DNA of 64,000 nucleotides from Gambelia wislizenii (lineage: Eukaryota > Chordata > Lepidosauria > Squamata > Crotaphytidae), in NCBI GenBank assembly GCA_030847615.1, contig JAUMIR010000004.1:274001501-274065500 (forward strand), written 5' to 3'. Positions 55,561 to 64,000 of this stretch are shown here, piece after piece (positions within the stretch are counted from its first letter, which is position 1; each line of letters begins with the position of its first letter). The translations under genes and the position numbers were made by a program. The notes beneath the pieces are model-generated. The model made no database searches. It was not told the DNA's origin and saw only the letters and a list, made by a program, of their open reading frames with translations.

Positions 55561-56110
55561 GTGTGACTGCCTTGGAAACTGTTTGGAAACTGCACCAGGT
55601 CCAAAATGCTGTGGCCAGAAGGCTGACTGGGACGGTTAGGGGCAGCATATAACTCACTTGTTGAAACAGTGTCACTGGCTACCAGTTCATTTCTGGGCAC
55701 AATTCAATGTGCTGTTTATGATCTATAAACCATATATGGCTTAGGTCCAGACTACCTGAAGGAGTGTAACATCCTATATGAACCTGACAAAGTCTTAAGA
55801 GCCTCGGGGCAGAGCTTTGTCTTAGTTCCACCACCATCACAGGCCTATCTGGTGAGGGCACAGGAGAGAGTCTTCTTCATGGCTGCTCCCAGACTGTTGA
55901 ATTGCCTTCCATGGGTGGCTAAGGTGGCTCCTTTTCTGCTTTCCTTTGATGGCAAACAAAGGCCTTTTTATTTGAATAGTCTTTTTGCTTGGTCCCAAGG
56001 AACCTTTTATGGGATCTGTGTACAGTATTTTTGACTTTCTTGTTAGTTTATAAAAACAATTTTACATTTTAAAAAAATTAATGGTGTCTTAATGTATGGA
56101 TTGTTTAACT
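55561..56110 (+). mobile_element. L2 LINE fragment, middle part of a split copy
   Basis: It continues the L2 of 53,335-53,537: 'ccaaaatgctgtggccagaa', 'gaaggctgactgggacgg', 'gtcactggctaccagttcat', then 'atggctgctcccagactg'. It is old and interrupted by stops. It enters an AT-rich 3' UTR and is cut again at 56,113. Confidence 0.85.
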
Positions 56111-56112
56111 AT

Positions 56113-57059
56113 GGGCTTGTCTAGACAGGCAATTTACCCTGGCTTTCCACTGTGTTGGAGACCTGCAGTCCAAACATTGTAGGGTTCTTGTCTTGATTCG
56201 CCTCTAGACAGTCTGATGATGTCCAAGGTGAAGCTGGTGGGGTGGGGGAAGCTGAGGTAAACCCTTTAAAACATTTCAAAATCTCTCCTCTCTTTCTCTG
56301 GCTTTTCTTTGCAAACGAAGATTCAGGAAGGACTCATCCTGCGCTTTCTGCAAGCGCGCTGATGACTAAAAAGGCCAATCTGATGTAAACAAGTCCGGTT
56401 GCAGAAAGCACAGCAGAAGGTCACCTTGGGTGATGTTTCCGGGTTGTGATTCTTTCTGCATCTTTCAAGCCTGTGCAATGAATGGATTTTTCTGGTGGAG
56501 TGCAGCGTATTGATGCCTCCTTGTTGTGGGAGAGAGGCTTGCGTACCCTAATGATGTTTTGAGCTATGCTAGCATAATAGCCACCGGTAGGGTCTCCCAT
56601 GCCAGACAGGTCAAAACCGAAGGGTCTGACAAAGAGCGTCAAAGGGCAGGATGGGCTCTCTAGCCTATTTCAAAATAATCCCTGGGAAAATCTGTGTTAT
56701 GTGGGAAAACCCAGATGGGTCTGGCACGGGAATGCAGGAGTCTGTATCCTGCATGTTAGTCTGTGTTGCTGGAGGCCTCTGCTGCTAGTGTCACTCTGAA
56801 GTTGGGAAGGAGGCTCCCAGCATGTGATCAAGGTCACCTTCATTTGACCAGCCTTGATCACATACTAAGGGCCTCCTTCCCAGCTTCAGAGACTGTGTCA
56901 TGCGAAAGCAGCAGAGGCACCTGCTGATACAGCCTGGTGTGTGTGTGTGTAGACTCCTTTTCATTTCATTGCGATAATGAGTGGTGAGGTCTGGGCCAGC
57001 TCTGGGGCTAGAATACTCCAGCCAGAAGGTGGAGTATCCTGGCTAGTATAGGCAAGGCC
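56113..57059. mobile_element. TIR DNA transposon, family T copy 2, carrying LINE sequence
   Basis: 'GGGCTTGTCTAGACAGG' at the left and 'CTAGTATAGGCAAGGCC' at the right are imperfect inverses. The insertion splits the L2 3' UTR. Inside are a minus-strand LINE fragment (56,290-56,650) and a large inverted repeat (56,767-56,931: 'gcctctgctgctagtgtcac' opposing 'atgcgaaagcagcagaggc', centre near 56,840). The flanks give no clean duplication. Non-coding. Confidence 0.6.
56290..56650 (-). mobile_element. LINE-derived fragment inside family T element
   Basis: 56,290-56,470 is the inverse of the Cys-rich finger region at 20,970-21,150: both have 'cagaaagaatcacaa', 'ccttctgctgtgctttctgc', 'ggccttttcagtca'-type blocks. 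Further upstream on the minus strand a 73-codon frame reads 'GFDLSGMGDPTGGYYASIA'. I do not recognise the clade. It may have been captured by the TIR element or inserted into it. Confidence 0.55.
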
Positions 57060-57178
57060 TATGTTTTAATATTTTATTATGAGGGTGTTTTGTTGTTGTT
57101 GTTTTCTTTTTTTCTTTTTAGGATGCCTTAGTTCCCACGCCAAGAGAAAGGCAGCATATAAATAAAAGAAAATATTAA
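57060..57178 (+). mobile_element. L2 LINE 3' end, last part of the split copy
   Basis: 'atgttttaatattttattat' then 'gaaaggcagcatataaataa' ends the L2 that began at 53,335. It is separated from 55,561-56,110 by the family T element. Confidence 0.7.
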
Positions 57179-57317
57179 AAATGTTTTTTAAAAAAACTCA
57201 GTTAAAACTGTACAAATTAAAATAATATAGCACCCCCTTAAAAACCTTTCTTTACACACCATATTGTTCATGATGAATGAACAATGAATTCATAATGAAT
57301 GTTTTAAACCCCCTTCA

Positions 57318-57343
57318 ACACACACACACACACACACACACAC
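57318..57343. repeat. (CA)n microsatellite
   Basis: Thirteen CA units. Confidence 0.95.
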
Positions 57344-57412
57344 TACAAAAGCATGTAACCTGAATCAAAAGTTTTCAACTTGTTACAGAGCGAAAGTCTA
57401 GATGATACTTAA

Positions 57413-57961
57413 GGACTTTGTCAGACAACCCTCTTAAAGCGTTCTTTTGCTGGCATTAAAAACATCCATTTTTATGCCAGCGAAAGAATGCTGCCCCGTG
57501 CATTTACCTTGCTTTCCTGGCAAAGGCAGATCCAGCAATAAAGAGGAAGTGAACAGAGCTCTGTTCACTTCCTCCTTTGAAATCCCGCAGAATATTGCAA
57601 GACTTCATCACATGGGAAATTAAAAAAAAACAAAACAAAAATAACACTAAAAAGTGTGGGTGGAAGCATAAAACACACTTTAAAATGTACAACTAACCTG
57701 GGGAGGATCATAAAAGTGCATCACTTACCTGGATGTCATGATCTCACCCAGAAGTGTTCATACCAGACTGGCCATTGATGGGGTAAGTACGTAAAAAAAA
57801 AAAATGCCATGGGGGAATCAATTGATGGCTTAAGCCATCAATTAAAAAGCACGGGTATTAGGGGGACATAACCATGAAAGGGCGACATTGTTGGTACACA
57901 CGCCCTTTCACAGTTATGTGGCGTCGTTATGATGCCTTATTCTGTGCGTCTGATAAAGTCC
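57413..57961 (+). mobile_element. TIR DNA transposon, family P ~550 bp class
   Basis: 549 bp, ends 'GGACTTTGTCAGAC' and 'GTCTGATAAAGTCC', with TAA on both flanks (57,410-57,412 and 57,962-57,964). Near each end is a secondary hairpin: 'ttcttttgctggcat' against 'atgccagcgaaagaa' at 57,443-57,491, and 'gaaagggcg' against 'cgccctttc' near 57,880. It contains 'cacttacctggatgtcat', the inverse of the splice-donor-like block of 19,738-20,544. There is no ORF. Confidence 0.92.
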
Positions 57962-58074
57962 TAAGGAAGCATTTGCCAAGGAACAACTAGTTAATGGTAA
58001 TACTCTTTGTGCCAGTTGATTAAGTGAAATTCCCCAGGATGGGGAAGATCCAGGTAAGAAAAGACACAGATCTT

Positions 58075-58215
58075 TATTTAATTTGATTTATATCCTGCCT
58101 TCCCCCTATGCAGAATCCAAGGCAGCCTACAGCATTTGAAAAACACTACAGTTAAAACATTATTTATTTAAAAAAGTTTTTAAAAGAATTAAATAGCACT
58201 TCAATTAAAAGCAGA
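58075..58215 (-). mobile_element. L2-like 3' end
   Basis: 'atttgatttatatcctgcct' and 'caaggcagcctacagcattt' form an inverted L2-type terminus. Confidence 0.7.
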
Positions 58216-58277
58216 AAATTAAAATGATATAAAAACACAGCTCATAATAAAAAAAGATAAAAAACATAACCCCACTA

Positions 58278-58388
58278 TGACAGATGGCTGGATGAGCAAA
58301 TGGGAATAGTGTGTTCCAGGAGCCAATCCTATGGCAGGAAATGGAAAGGGGAGGGGCTTCTGTGTGTTTGAAGTATGCATGACAGTTG
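58278..58388 (+). mobile_element. LTR B, 5' part (split copy)
   Basis: It starts TGACA and aligns with the start of LTR A (inverse of 27,400-27,507): 'ggatgagcaaatggg', 'gtgtgttccaggagcc', 'aatcctatggcaggaaa'. It ends at the target duplication ATGACAGTTG of the inserted element. Confidence 0.8.
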
Positions 58389-59458
58389 GGCTGCATTTAC
58401 ACGGGCAAATATTCCCCTAAATATACCGCTAAGATTGCTCATTGTTCCTACGGATCGAGCCACAGTATCGCTTCATTCAGAAGGGGGGAAGTCAAAATAC
58501 CCAAATGTAGCGTGACAGGGGATGTTGCTACTTTTGCCGATTTATTTGAAAAGTAGCGCGACTTAGCACATTATCGCTAGTGTGAGTGGCAAGTCCATGT
58601 GAATTACCAACAATCTTCCTGATACAGTTGCAGCAGAGCTGCACTGTGATTGGTTCTTATGATGAAGGGGTGGGCTGACTAGATGTGGAGTCAGGAGGGA
58701 GACTCAGTAGCAGTAGGAAATTAAAAACCCTTCCTGTCTTCTGCTTAGAGATGAGCCAGCTTGCTTTTAGCATAATTACTGTTTCAGAGAGATATTGTGT
58801 GCTTGCCCGGGAGAGAGAGGGAAAAGCACAGCTGACAGGGATTGCAGAGCGAAAGGAATCTCAGCAGTTCTCCCTTCTTTTTTGTTGATTTATATGCAGA
58901 TGAAGGTACCAACTTCATTCCTTCCTCTCCATCTTCTGCCTGGCTTAAATGATTATGATAGAGCTGCCTGGCCATCCCCCCACCACCTTTGTCTGTGTAA
59001 ACTAAAGCCATCATCCAAATTAGCCATAAATCGTAAGAACTATTCACCCCTTTTCCGAAAGGATGGAAATCTGGAATTTCGCTCACTTTATTCTGTCATA
59101 TAACTGGCCCCTTTGTCAATCAGCTGTTAAGCAGGGAGAAAAAACCTTCTGTCTGGAATTTGATTTGGGGGCAGGGAGCTGGGGGGAGGAAGAGGCAAAG
59201 GGTGACATTCTTTGTCCATCAGCTGTTAAGCACGGAGTTGGTGCCAGGGCAGACATTCCTATGGCATTCCTTTGTCTTCTCTCCAATGCGTGGCCATGCC
59301 CCCACCACATTTGGCTGTGTGAATCTCAAAGTGGAAAAAAACAAAGAGCAATAAAATACAGCTGTTTCATCCATAGACCGTGTAAACTACCCACCACTGG
59401 TGCGAAAAAGCACTAAAGCGCAATTTATCATAATAAAACCTGCCATGTAACTGCAGCC
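58389..59458. mobile_element. Possible Mutator-like non-autonomous element, ~1.07 kb
   Basis: 'GGCTGCATTTACACGG' at the left and 'CCATGTAACTGCAGCC' at the right are inverses with 13 of 16 matches. ATGACAGTTG flanks both ends (58,379-58,388 and 59,459-59,468), a 10-bp duplication inside an LTR that LTR A shows uninterrupted. Duplications of 9-11 bp are characteristic of Mutator-like elements. Internally 'atcagctgttaagca' occurs twice (about 59,120 and 59,219) with 'ccccaccac' blocks. Overlapping 60-117-codon frames show no transposase domain. Confidence 0.7.
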
Positions 59459-59768
59459 ATGACAGTTGGAGAGAGTCAGTTAAGTGTCAGTTAAGCAGGA
59501 GTTAAGAACAGAGTCAGCTGATGACAGGAGGTTGGAGCAGAAGGCTCTGTATGTATATGTTGTATGAGAGGTTTAGATGAGGTAAAATGGTGTGCAGAGG
59601 TTACTAATTTGGAATAGAGGAATGAGTGGACAAAGAGTGGATGAGGCTAGGAAATAAAGAATGGCATTAAAAAGATATAAATTCTTTTTAAAACAAAGGA
59701 TTCCCCCTGAAGAATGTTTATTCCTTTTAATAAAGTTGTCCTTTGTTGTTAATACAAATATAGACTGT
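59459..59768 (+). mobile_element. LTR B, middle part
   Basis: It aligns with the inverse of 27,100-27,400: 'gagagagtcagt', 'gatgacaggaggttggagca', 'ggtttagatgaggta', 'ttactaatttggaatag' and 'ccttttaataaagttgtcc'. It ends at the hairpin insertion at about 59,769. Confidence 0.85.
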
Positions 59769-60099
59769 GAACTTTTTCAGACAGTACTTACCACTCTGGG
59801 AGGTCTCATGAGGGGCACAGCGCTGTCGCACAGCAGGGGGTATGTTTCGGACCGTACTGTCCCTCTTCCGAAATCATCGGTGTCACTTCCATGAAGGATT
59901 GAAAGTGGCCGCACCATATTTTAATCACAGAAGTTGCCCATGATTAAAATATGGCACGGCCGCTTCCAATCCTTCATGGAAGTGAAACAGATGATTTCGG
60001 AAGAGGGACGGCGGCATCTGAAACGGATCCCCTGCCGCGCAACAGCGCCGTGCCTCTCGCGAGACCTCCTAGCGTGGTAAGTACTGTCTGAAAAAGTCC
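59769..60099. mobile_element. Hairpin MITE, family P short class, copy 3
   Basis: About 331 bp. Ends are 'GAACTTTTTCAGACAGTAC' and 'GTACTGTCTGAAAAAGTCC'. The arms are strongly complementary around 'tttaatcacagaag' near 59,930. It interrupts LTR B where LTR A reads straight through, so the empty site is known. The flanking trinucleotides differ (TGT and ATA), so the duplication has mutated or is obscured. Confidence 0.85.
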
Positions 60100-60380
60100 A
60101 TAGGCTCATTCCTACAGAATAAAGACAATTAAAGGCAAGCAACCATAACACACTGTCCACACATTTAAGTTAAAAGTAGCATCCCTGGTTCAGAAGAAAG
60201 GAACTAAGGGAACCTTATAGGTATTTGGTTGGGCGGAACAGAGGTGGCCAGGCTGAACCCTGTGGTAAAGTGGGGCTGGTGCCTTGAGGTTTGCCCTTGA
60301 CCACCTGGCTGTTGTGAATTGTTGCAGAATTGGTGACAGCATCACATATTTGGTGGCAGCGGTGGGATAAGAAAGGCCCC
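60100..60380 (+). mobile_element. LTR B 3' part and leader
   Basis: 'ctacagaataaagacaatta', 'ccataacacactgtccacac', 'ggccaggctgaaccctg', 'gtaaagtggggctggtgcc' align with LTR A. The LTR ends near 60,326 ('gttgca'). It is followed by 'attggtgacagc' and 'atttggtggcagcggtggga', the primer-binding-site position. The leader stops at about 60,380 and no gag or pol follows. Confidence 0.75.
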
Positions 60381-60439
60381 TGCTTCACACCTACTACAAA
60401 CCCTTTCTGTCTGTGGCACTACTAAGGCTGGTGTCACCC

Positions 60440-60612
60440 TTACCTCTGAAGGTATCACTTGGTGCGGTTCAGCCTCTCTGAGCCTGCTAGGGAAGGAAAG
60501 GGGAGAGGGGGCCAACTGGACCTCCTGCAGGAGGGAATTCCATAATCTGGGAGCAGCCACTGAGAAGGTTCTCTCTCTCGGGTCCCCACCAAATGTTCCT
60601 GTGATGGTGGTG
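60440..60612 (-). mobile_element. L2-like LINE C-terminal fragment
   Basis: The minus strand reads 'MAAPRLWNSLLQEVQLAPS' and 'LSFPSRL', the last conserved block of L2 ORF2. Confidence 0.75.
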
Positions 60613-61829
60613 GGACTGAATAAAAGCCTTCCTCTGAAGATCTTAAAACTCAGACAGGCTCATACAGGGAAATATGGTGTTTCAGATTAGTTTCAAGGAG
60701 CCTTTTATAGGTTATATAGATGGTGGTTGGAGTACGTGGACACGGCTTCGTGAGTTACATTTTACTGAATATTCCATTGTAGTGACATGGGTGGAATCAG
60801 TGCAAGGCTTCAGCCACTGGCCATGCTGGCTGAGGAGTTCTGGGATATATATGTTTTTAAAGGAACCATATTCAGGTGTAGCTGTGTTGGCCATGCAGAA
60901 AAATGCAACAAGATCCAAAATCTGCAAAACAGCATCAATCAAAAATGTGCAAAGTACATTATGCAAGCTTTAAAACCTTCACTGGCTTCTTTATCAGGCA
61001 AAGATGTTAAAAATCATACACAAGCAGAAAGGTGACAGTATTAGAATCATGGGCCTCCATTTTATTCAAATGTCATTCTGTTGTCAGTTAAGATAGGATT
61101 GGGGGATCTTTTAAAAAAGGAACTTTTCCAAGCTCTCGTTTGGAGGATGGCATAAAGTTGCACAATGAACAGGGACATAGTTATAATTTGATGGAATATG
61201 GGATATGGTGTACGTGTGCAATTCTGCTGTGCTGCCTCCATCCCACTCACAACTCTGCCTCTTGAGCTTTTCACACAGCAGTTTGGTTTAGAAGCCCATG
61301 GCTTTGAATCAGAATTTGGATCCACAACAAGCTTGGAATATGTAGAATGTATTTTATAATTTCTTTCTTGCATGCACATAGTTGGCTTAGGCATCTAATA
61401 TGGGCTAGGGTATCTGTGCTCATCCTAGGACATCTGAAAATTTGACTTGGATGAAGAAAAAGATTTACTACAAACATTACAAACAGGAACTTTCCTTTCC
61501 TTCTTTTTTTTTTTTTTAAAAAACTCCATTAATTTTTTTAAAACCTCCAATAATTGCTGAAATACAGTATTTCACATCCAGTTTTAAGTACTTGGAAATG
61601 GTTGCATTTGGTTTGCAGATATAAAAAGGAGATCAGATTGAGCCCTACTCAGAAAGGAATCACCATTTGGTCAGAAAAAACAAAGAATTCTTTAGAATTT
61701 ATATTCATGTATTAATAACAGTAGGCAAATATACTAGTTCTTAAGCATTTGTTGCACTCTGTTGTCATAAAGAGAGAGCACTCAGAGGTGGCTTATGAAG
61801 ATAAATAAGAATGATTCTACATCTTGGGG
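60613..61829. other. Mostly unrecognised; small repeat fragment
   Basis: 60,805-60,845 contains 'ggccatgctggctgaggagt' of the family R type. 60,870-61,010 resembles a dispersed repeat ('atgcagaaaaatgcaacaag', 'ttatgcaagctttaaaac') that I cannot name. The remainder shows nothing. Confidence 0.35.
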
Positions 61830-61900
61830 AAATTAATTTTGGGGACTAAAAATCCTAGAATCTCCAAGTAAAAAGAGTAACTTCTCCAAACTCTGGATGA
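61830..61900. mobile_element. Family R fragment
   Basis: 'ggactaaaaatcctagaatc' and 'agtaacttctccaaactctg' match one arm of the family R repeat. Confidence 0.4.
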
Positions 61901-63472
61901 TTCCCCAGACTGCAGCCCATCCACTACAGCAGGTGAACAGTTTGACTTTCTAATGCTGGAATTGGCTGTTCAGACTTAACTCTCATGGCAACAGTCCTAT
62001 GCAAGAAGGCTGCATGAGAGCAAGGTGAGGGAAATTGTTCTGCCTGGCTTCTGCGGCTGTTAGAGCAAGGGAGCAAAGAGCACCCATGGTTATGGTATAT
62101 CCCTCTGTGCCCAGCATTAGTGGTATCAGGGAGAGTGAAGGAGGGGAGGAGGAAGGTAAAACTCCTCTTAAATTTCTTCTCACCCCCTTTACCATCATTT
62201 CTCAACAAGCAGTACTCTAGTAGTAAATAATGAATAAAATGTGAAATATTAAGTTCTCAATGTTTGACATGAATGCAAATGGAATGCTATTATTATAGTT
62301 ACTCAAAATACACTTCCTAAGAATTTTCTCACTCCTCACAGTAGGAATTCAAGGAACAGAGGGTTTTTCTTGGCATCTGGCAGTAAAACATAAATGTAGA
62401 TTATTAATAACCTTTCCAGAGTCTATCATTAATGTCAATGGGTACAGTTTAAGGACTTTTCTTTTGGCATGCCTAATGTTTTAACATATTAACTGACTGC
62501 TCATATGGCAGTGGTAGGAAAGCAAGCCAGAGAAGGCATTTCCTGCCAACACTGAAGACAAACCTTGTAAATGCCTTCTCTCTCTCTCTCTCTCTGAAGT
62601 GCTTAATCATCTGTTAGTTTGTTTAGAATGCACATAAACGCAGAGACCCTTTGACTATTTTAGTTTGATCATAGTATGAATGTAAACATTATTATTACAG
62701 AATGATTTATCTTCTGTTATTTTAAATTGCCAATTCCAAATAGCAGCTACTGGACTCGGAAATGACTGAGGCAGTGGCCCTTCATAAAGAAACAGTGTGA
62801 GTCAGTGAAATTATCTGTCTTCTGTGTTTTGCAGCTTTTACAACAGGGGTGGACAAATGAAGGAAGGTTCAAGGGCCAGTTTTCCATACGCCCTCAAGAG
62901 CCCACCGTGGATTGTGCAAGGCTAAAAAATAAGCAACTTCCACTGGCTTCCCCAAACAGAAGAGACTGAAGAACAACTTCCGTGTTTGAGTCTTGGGGTT
63001 TTTAGGGCTTCTCAACTTGGGGAGACTTGTGGCCTCTTTAAGATCCAAACTGCGTATCCTGCAATTAATCTGACAGGGATTGTCCCAGTTTATCATATCT
63101 CCTGTTTTTTTTAAGCTGCTCCAAAATGTTCCAGTTTCTTTCTCCTTCTCCCATTTCATCTTCAGTTTACTTCAGTTGGTGCAAAATGAATTCAAAATGC
63201 AAAAGTAGTTTGCACTCAGTTGATGCTCCAGGAAAGGAGAGAAGGGGATGAAACCTTGCTCTTCCCAGTAGGCTCAGGCAAAAGCAAACTTCTGCAGCTG
63301 CTCCAAGCTGGTGTGTGTTGAAAATGCAACAATGCCCCATATTGAAAGAGTTCAGCATCCTAAAATCTTCTCACCTACCCTAATCTATCTTAGATCAATA
63401 TTCTTAGGGATCACTCTGCCTCTTCTCTCTGCCTCCTTTTTGCTCTTTCACTGCTTCAAAAGTAAGACTAAC
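61901..63472. other. No recognised feature; (TC)n at 62,579-62,597
   Basis: Apparently unique DNA apart from a short CT run. ORFs on both strands at 61,924-62,220 and 62,869-63,159 overlap and have no domain. Confidence 0.4.
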
Positions 63473-63475
63473 TTA

Positions 63476-64000
63476 GGACTTTATCAGACAAGTCTCTAAA
63501 AATGTTCTTGGGCACCAAATTTTCACCGTTTTCATGCTGGCAAAAAAACCCAAAATATCAAACATTTCTGTGATAGCATGAAAAATCAGCCTTGTACCTC
63601 GCCATTCACTACCGAGCGTGATCTTGGCAGTTCTCACGAGAAGATGCGAGTGCACTTAAAAGTCTAAAAACAGCTAAATTAAAAAACCAAAATGACCACA
63701 AAAGCACTGAAACACACTTAAAAACTTCCCTGCAACACAGGGAGGTTCATAAAAAGGGTGCCCCATGGCTAGTTGTCCCATTCCCACCTGGAAGTGTTCT
63801 GGCAGGGATCACTCATTGACACTGGAATTGCACCAGCAAAACAGGGCACGGTTTCACATGCTCACAATCGCGGCAAAAAAAAGCTACATTCAATCTATTG
63901 CCAGCTTGGCCTGACAATAAAAAAAGGTGCCTTATTTACAATACATCATCGTGAGAGCACAACGCCATCTGGTAATGGCACCCTTTTGTATTCATTAGGC
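63476..64000 (+). mobile_element. TIR DNA transposon, family P ~550-600 bp class, runs off window
   Basis: It starts 'GGACTTTATCAGACAAG', preceded by TTA (63,473-63,475). The interior matches 2061-2657 ('agttctcacgagaagatgcg', 'aaagcactgaaacacac', 'gttcataaaaagggtgcccc') and, inverted, 55,236-55,557. The right terminus lies beyond the window. Non-coding. Confidence 0.8.

Noticed and set aside
58685..59416. Cluster of ORFs of 64-117 codons that might encode a transposase
   Set aside because: Frames overlap on both strands, carry no recognisable catalytic motif, and the element has non-autonomous size and composition.

Overview
The window is a vertebrate nuclear, gene-poor stretch built largely of interspersed repeats. 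It is most likely from a squamate reptile (lizard or snake). That call rests on the repeat mixture: CR1, L2, L1 and Penelope-like retroelements, tRNA-derived SINEs with an RTE-type 3' tail, a 5S-rRNA-derived SINE, LTR retrotransposon fragments, and many short DNA transposons of hairpin, Tigger/pogo, hAT and possible Mutator type. Base composition is AT-rich, with local GC-rich islands only inside DNA transposons. I found no convincing host exon, rRNA, functional tRNA gene, CRISPR or operon-like structure. The window is probably intergenic or deep intronic. All recognisable coding sequence belongs to transposable elements, and almost all of it is broken.

Layout. 1-9,680 is mostly single-copy AT-rich DNA with two ~550-600 bp DNA transposons (2061-2657, 8116-8665), SINE 3' ends and small inverted-repeat elements. 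9,681-11,425 is a DNA transposon abutted by a 1.4 kb reverse-strand CR1. 13,000-21,200 is SINE- and MITE-rich: a SINE nested in a SINE, two long hairpin elements, an 807 bp relative, a tRNA-Ala-headed SINE and a LINE C-terminal fragment. 23,350-27,900 holds a CR1, an L2 remnant, a Penelope-like element with inverted ends, a Tigger element, a 50 bp-arm inverted repeat, an LTR retrotransposon end and a hairpin element. 28,465-29,681 is a Tigger-like element filled by a ~200 bp tandem array. 30,360-31,790 is an L2 split by a reverse-strand LINE that keeps a 203-codon ORF. 33,400-42,400 holds a hAT element, SINEs, the 5S SINE, an L2 3' half and four-element family X. 44,720-48,600 is a Penelope-like element split by a nearly full-length L2. 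53,335-57,175 is an L2 split by a hairpin-family transposon, which is itself split by an L1, plus a further TIR element. 58,278-60,345 is an LTR copy split by a possible Mutator-like element and by a hairpin element.

The main theme is one TIR superfamily with 3-bp target duplications (TAA, TTA or TAT; best fit PIF/Harbinger). About twelve copies occur in 64 kb, in three size classes (about 300-340, 550-600 and 810 bp). Its members insert into L2, LTR and Tigger sequence, which gives a readable order of events. Coordinates of ancient repeats are approximate to about 10-20 bp. Family names come from recognition of motifs and termini, not from a database search.
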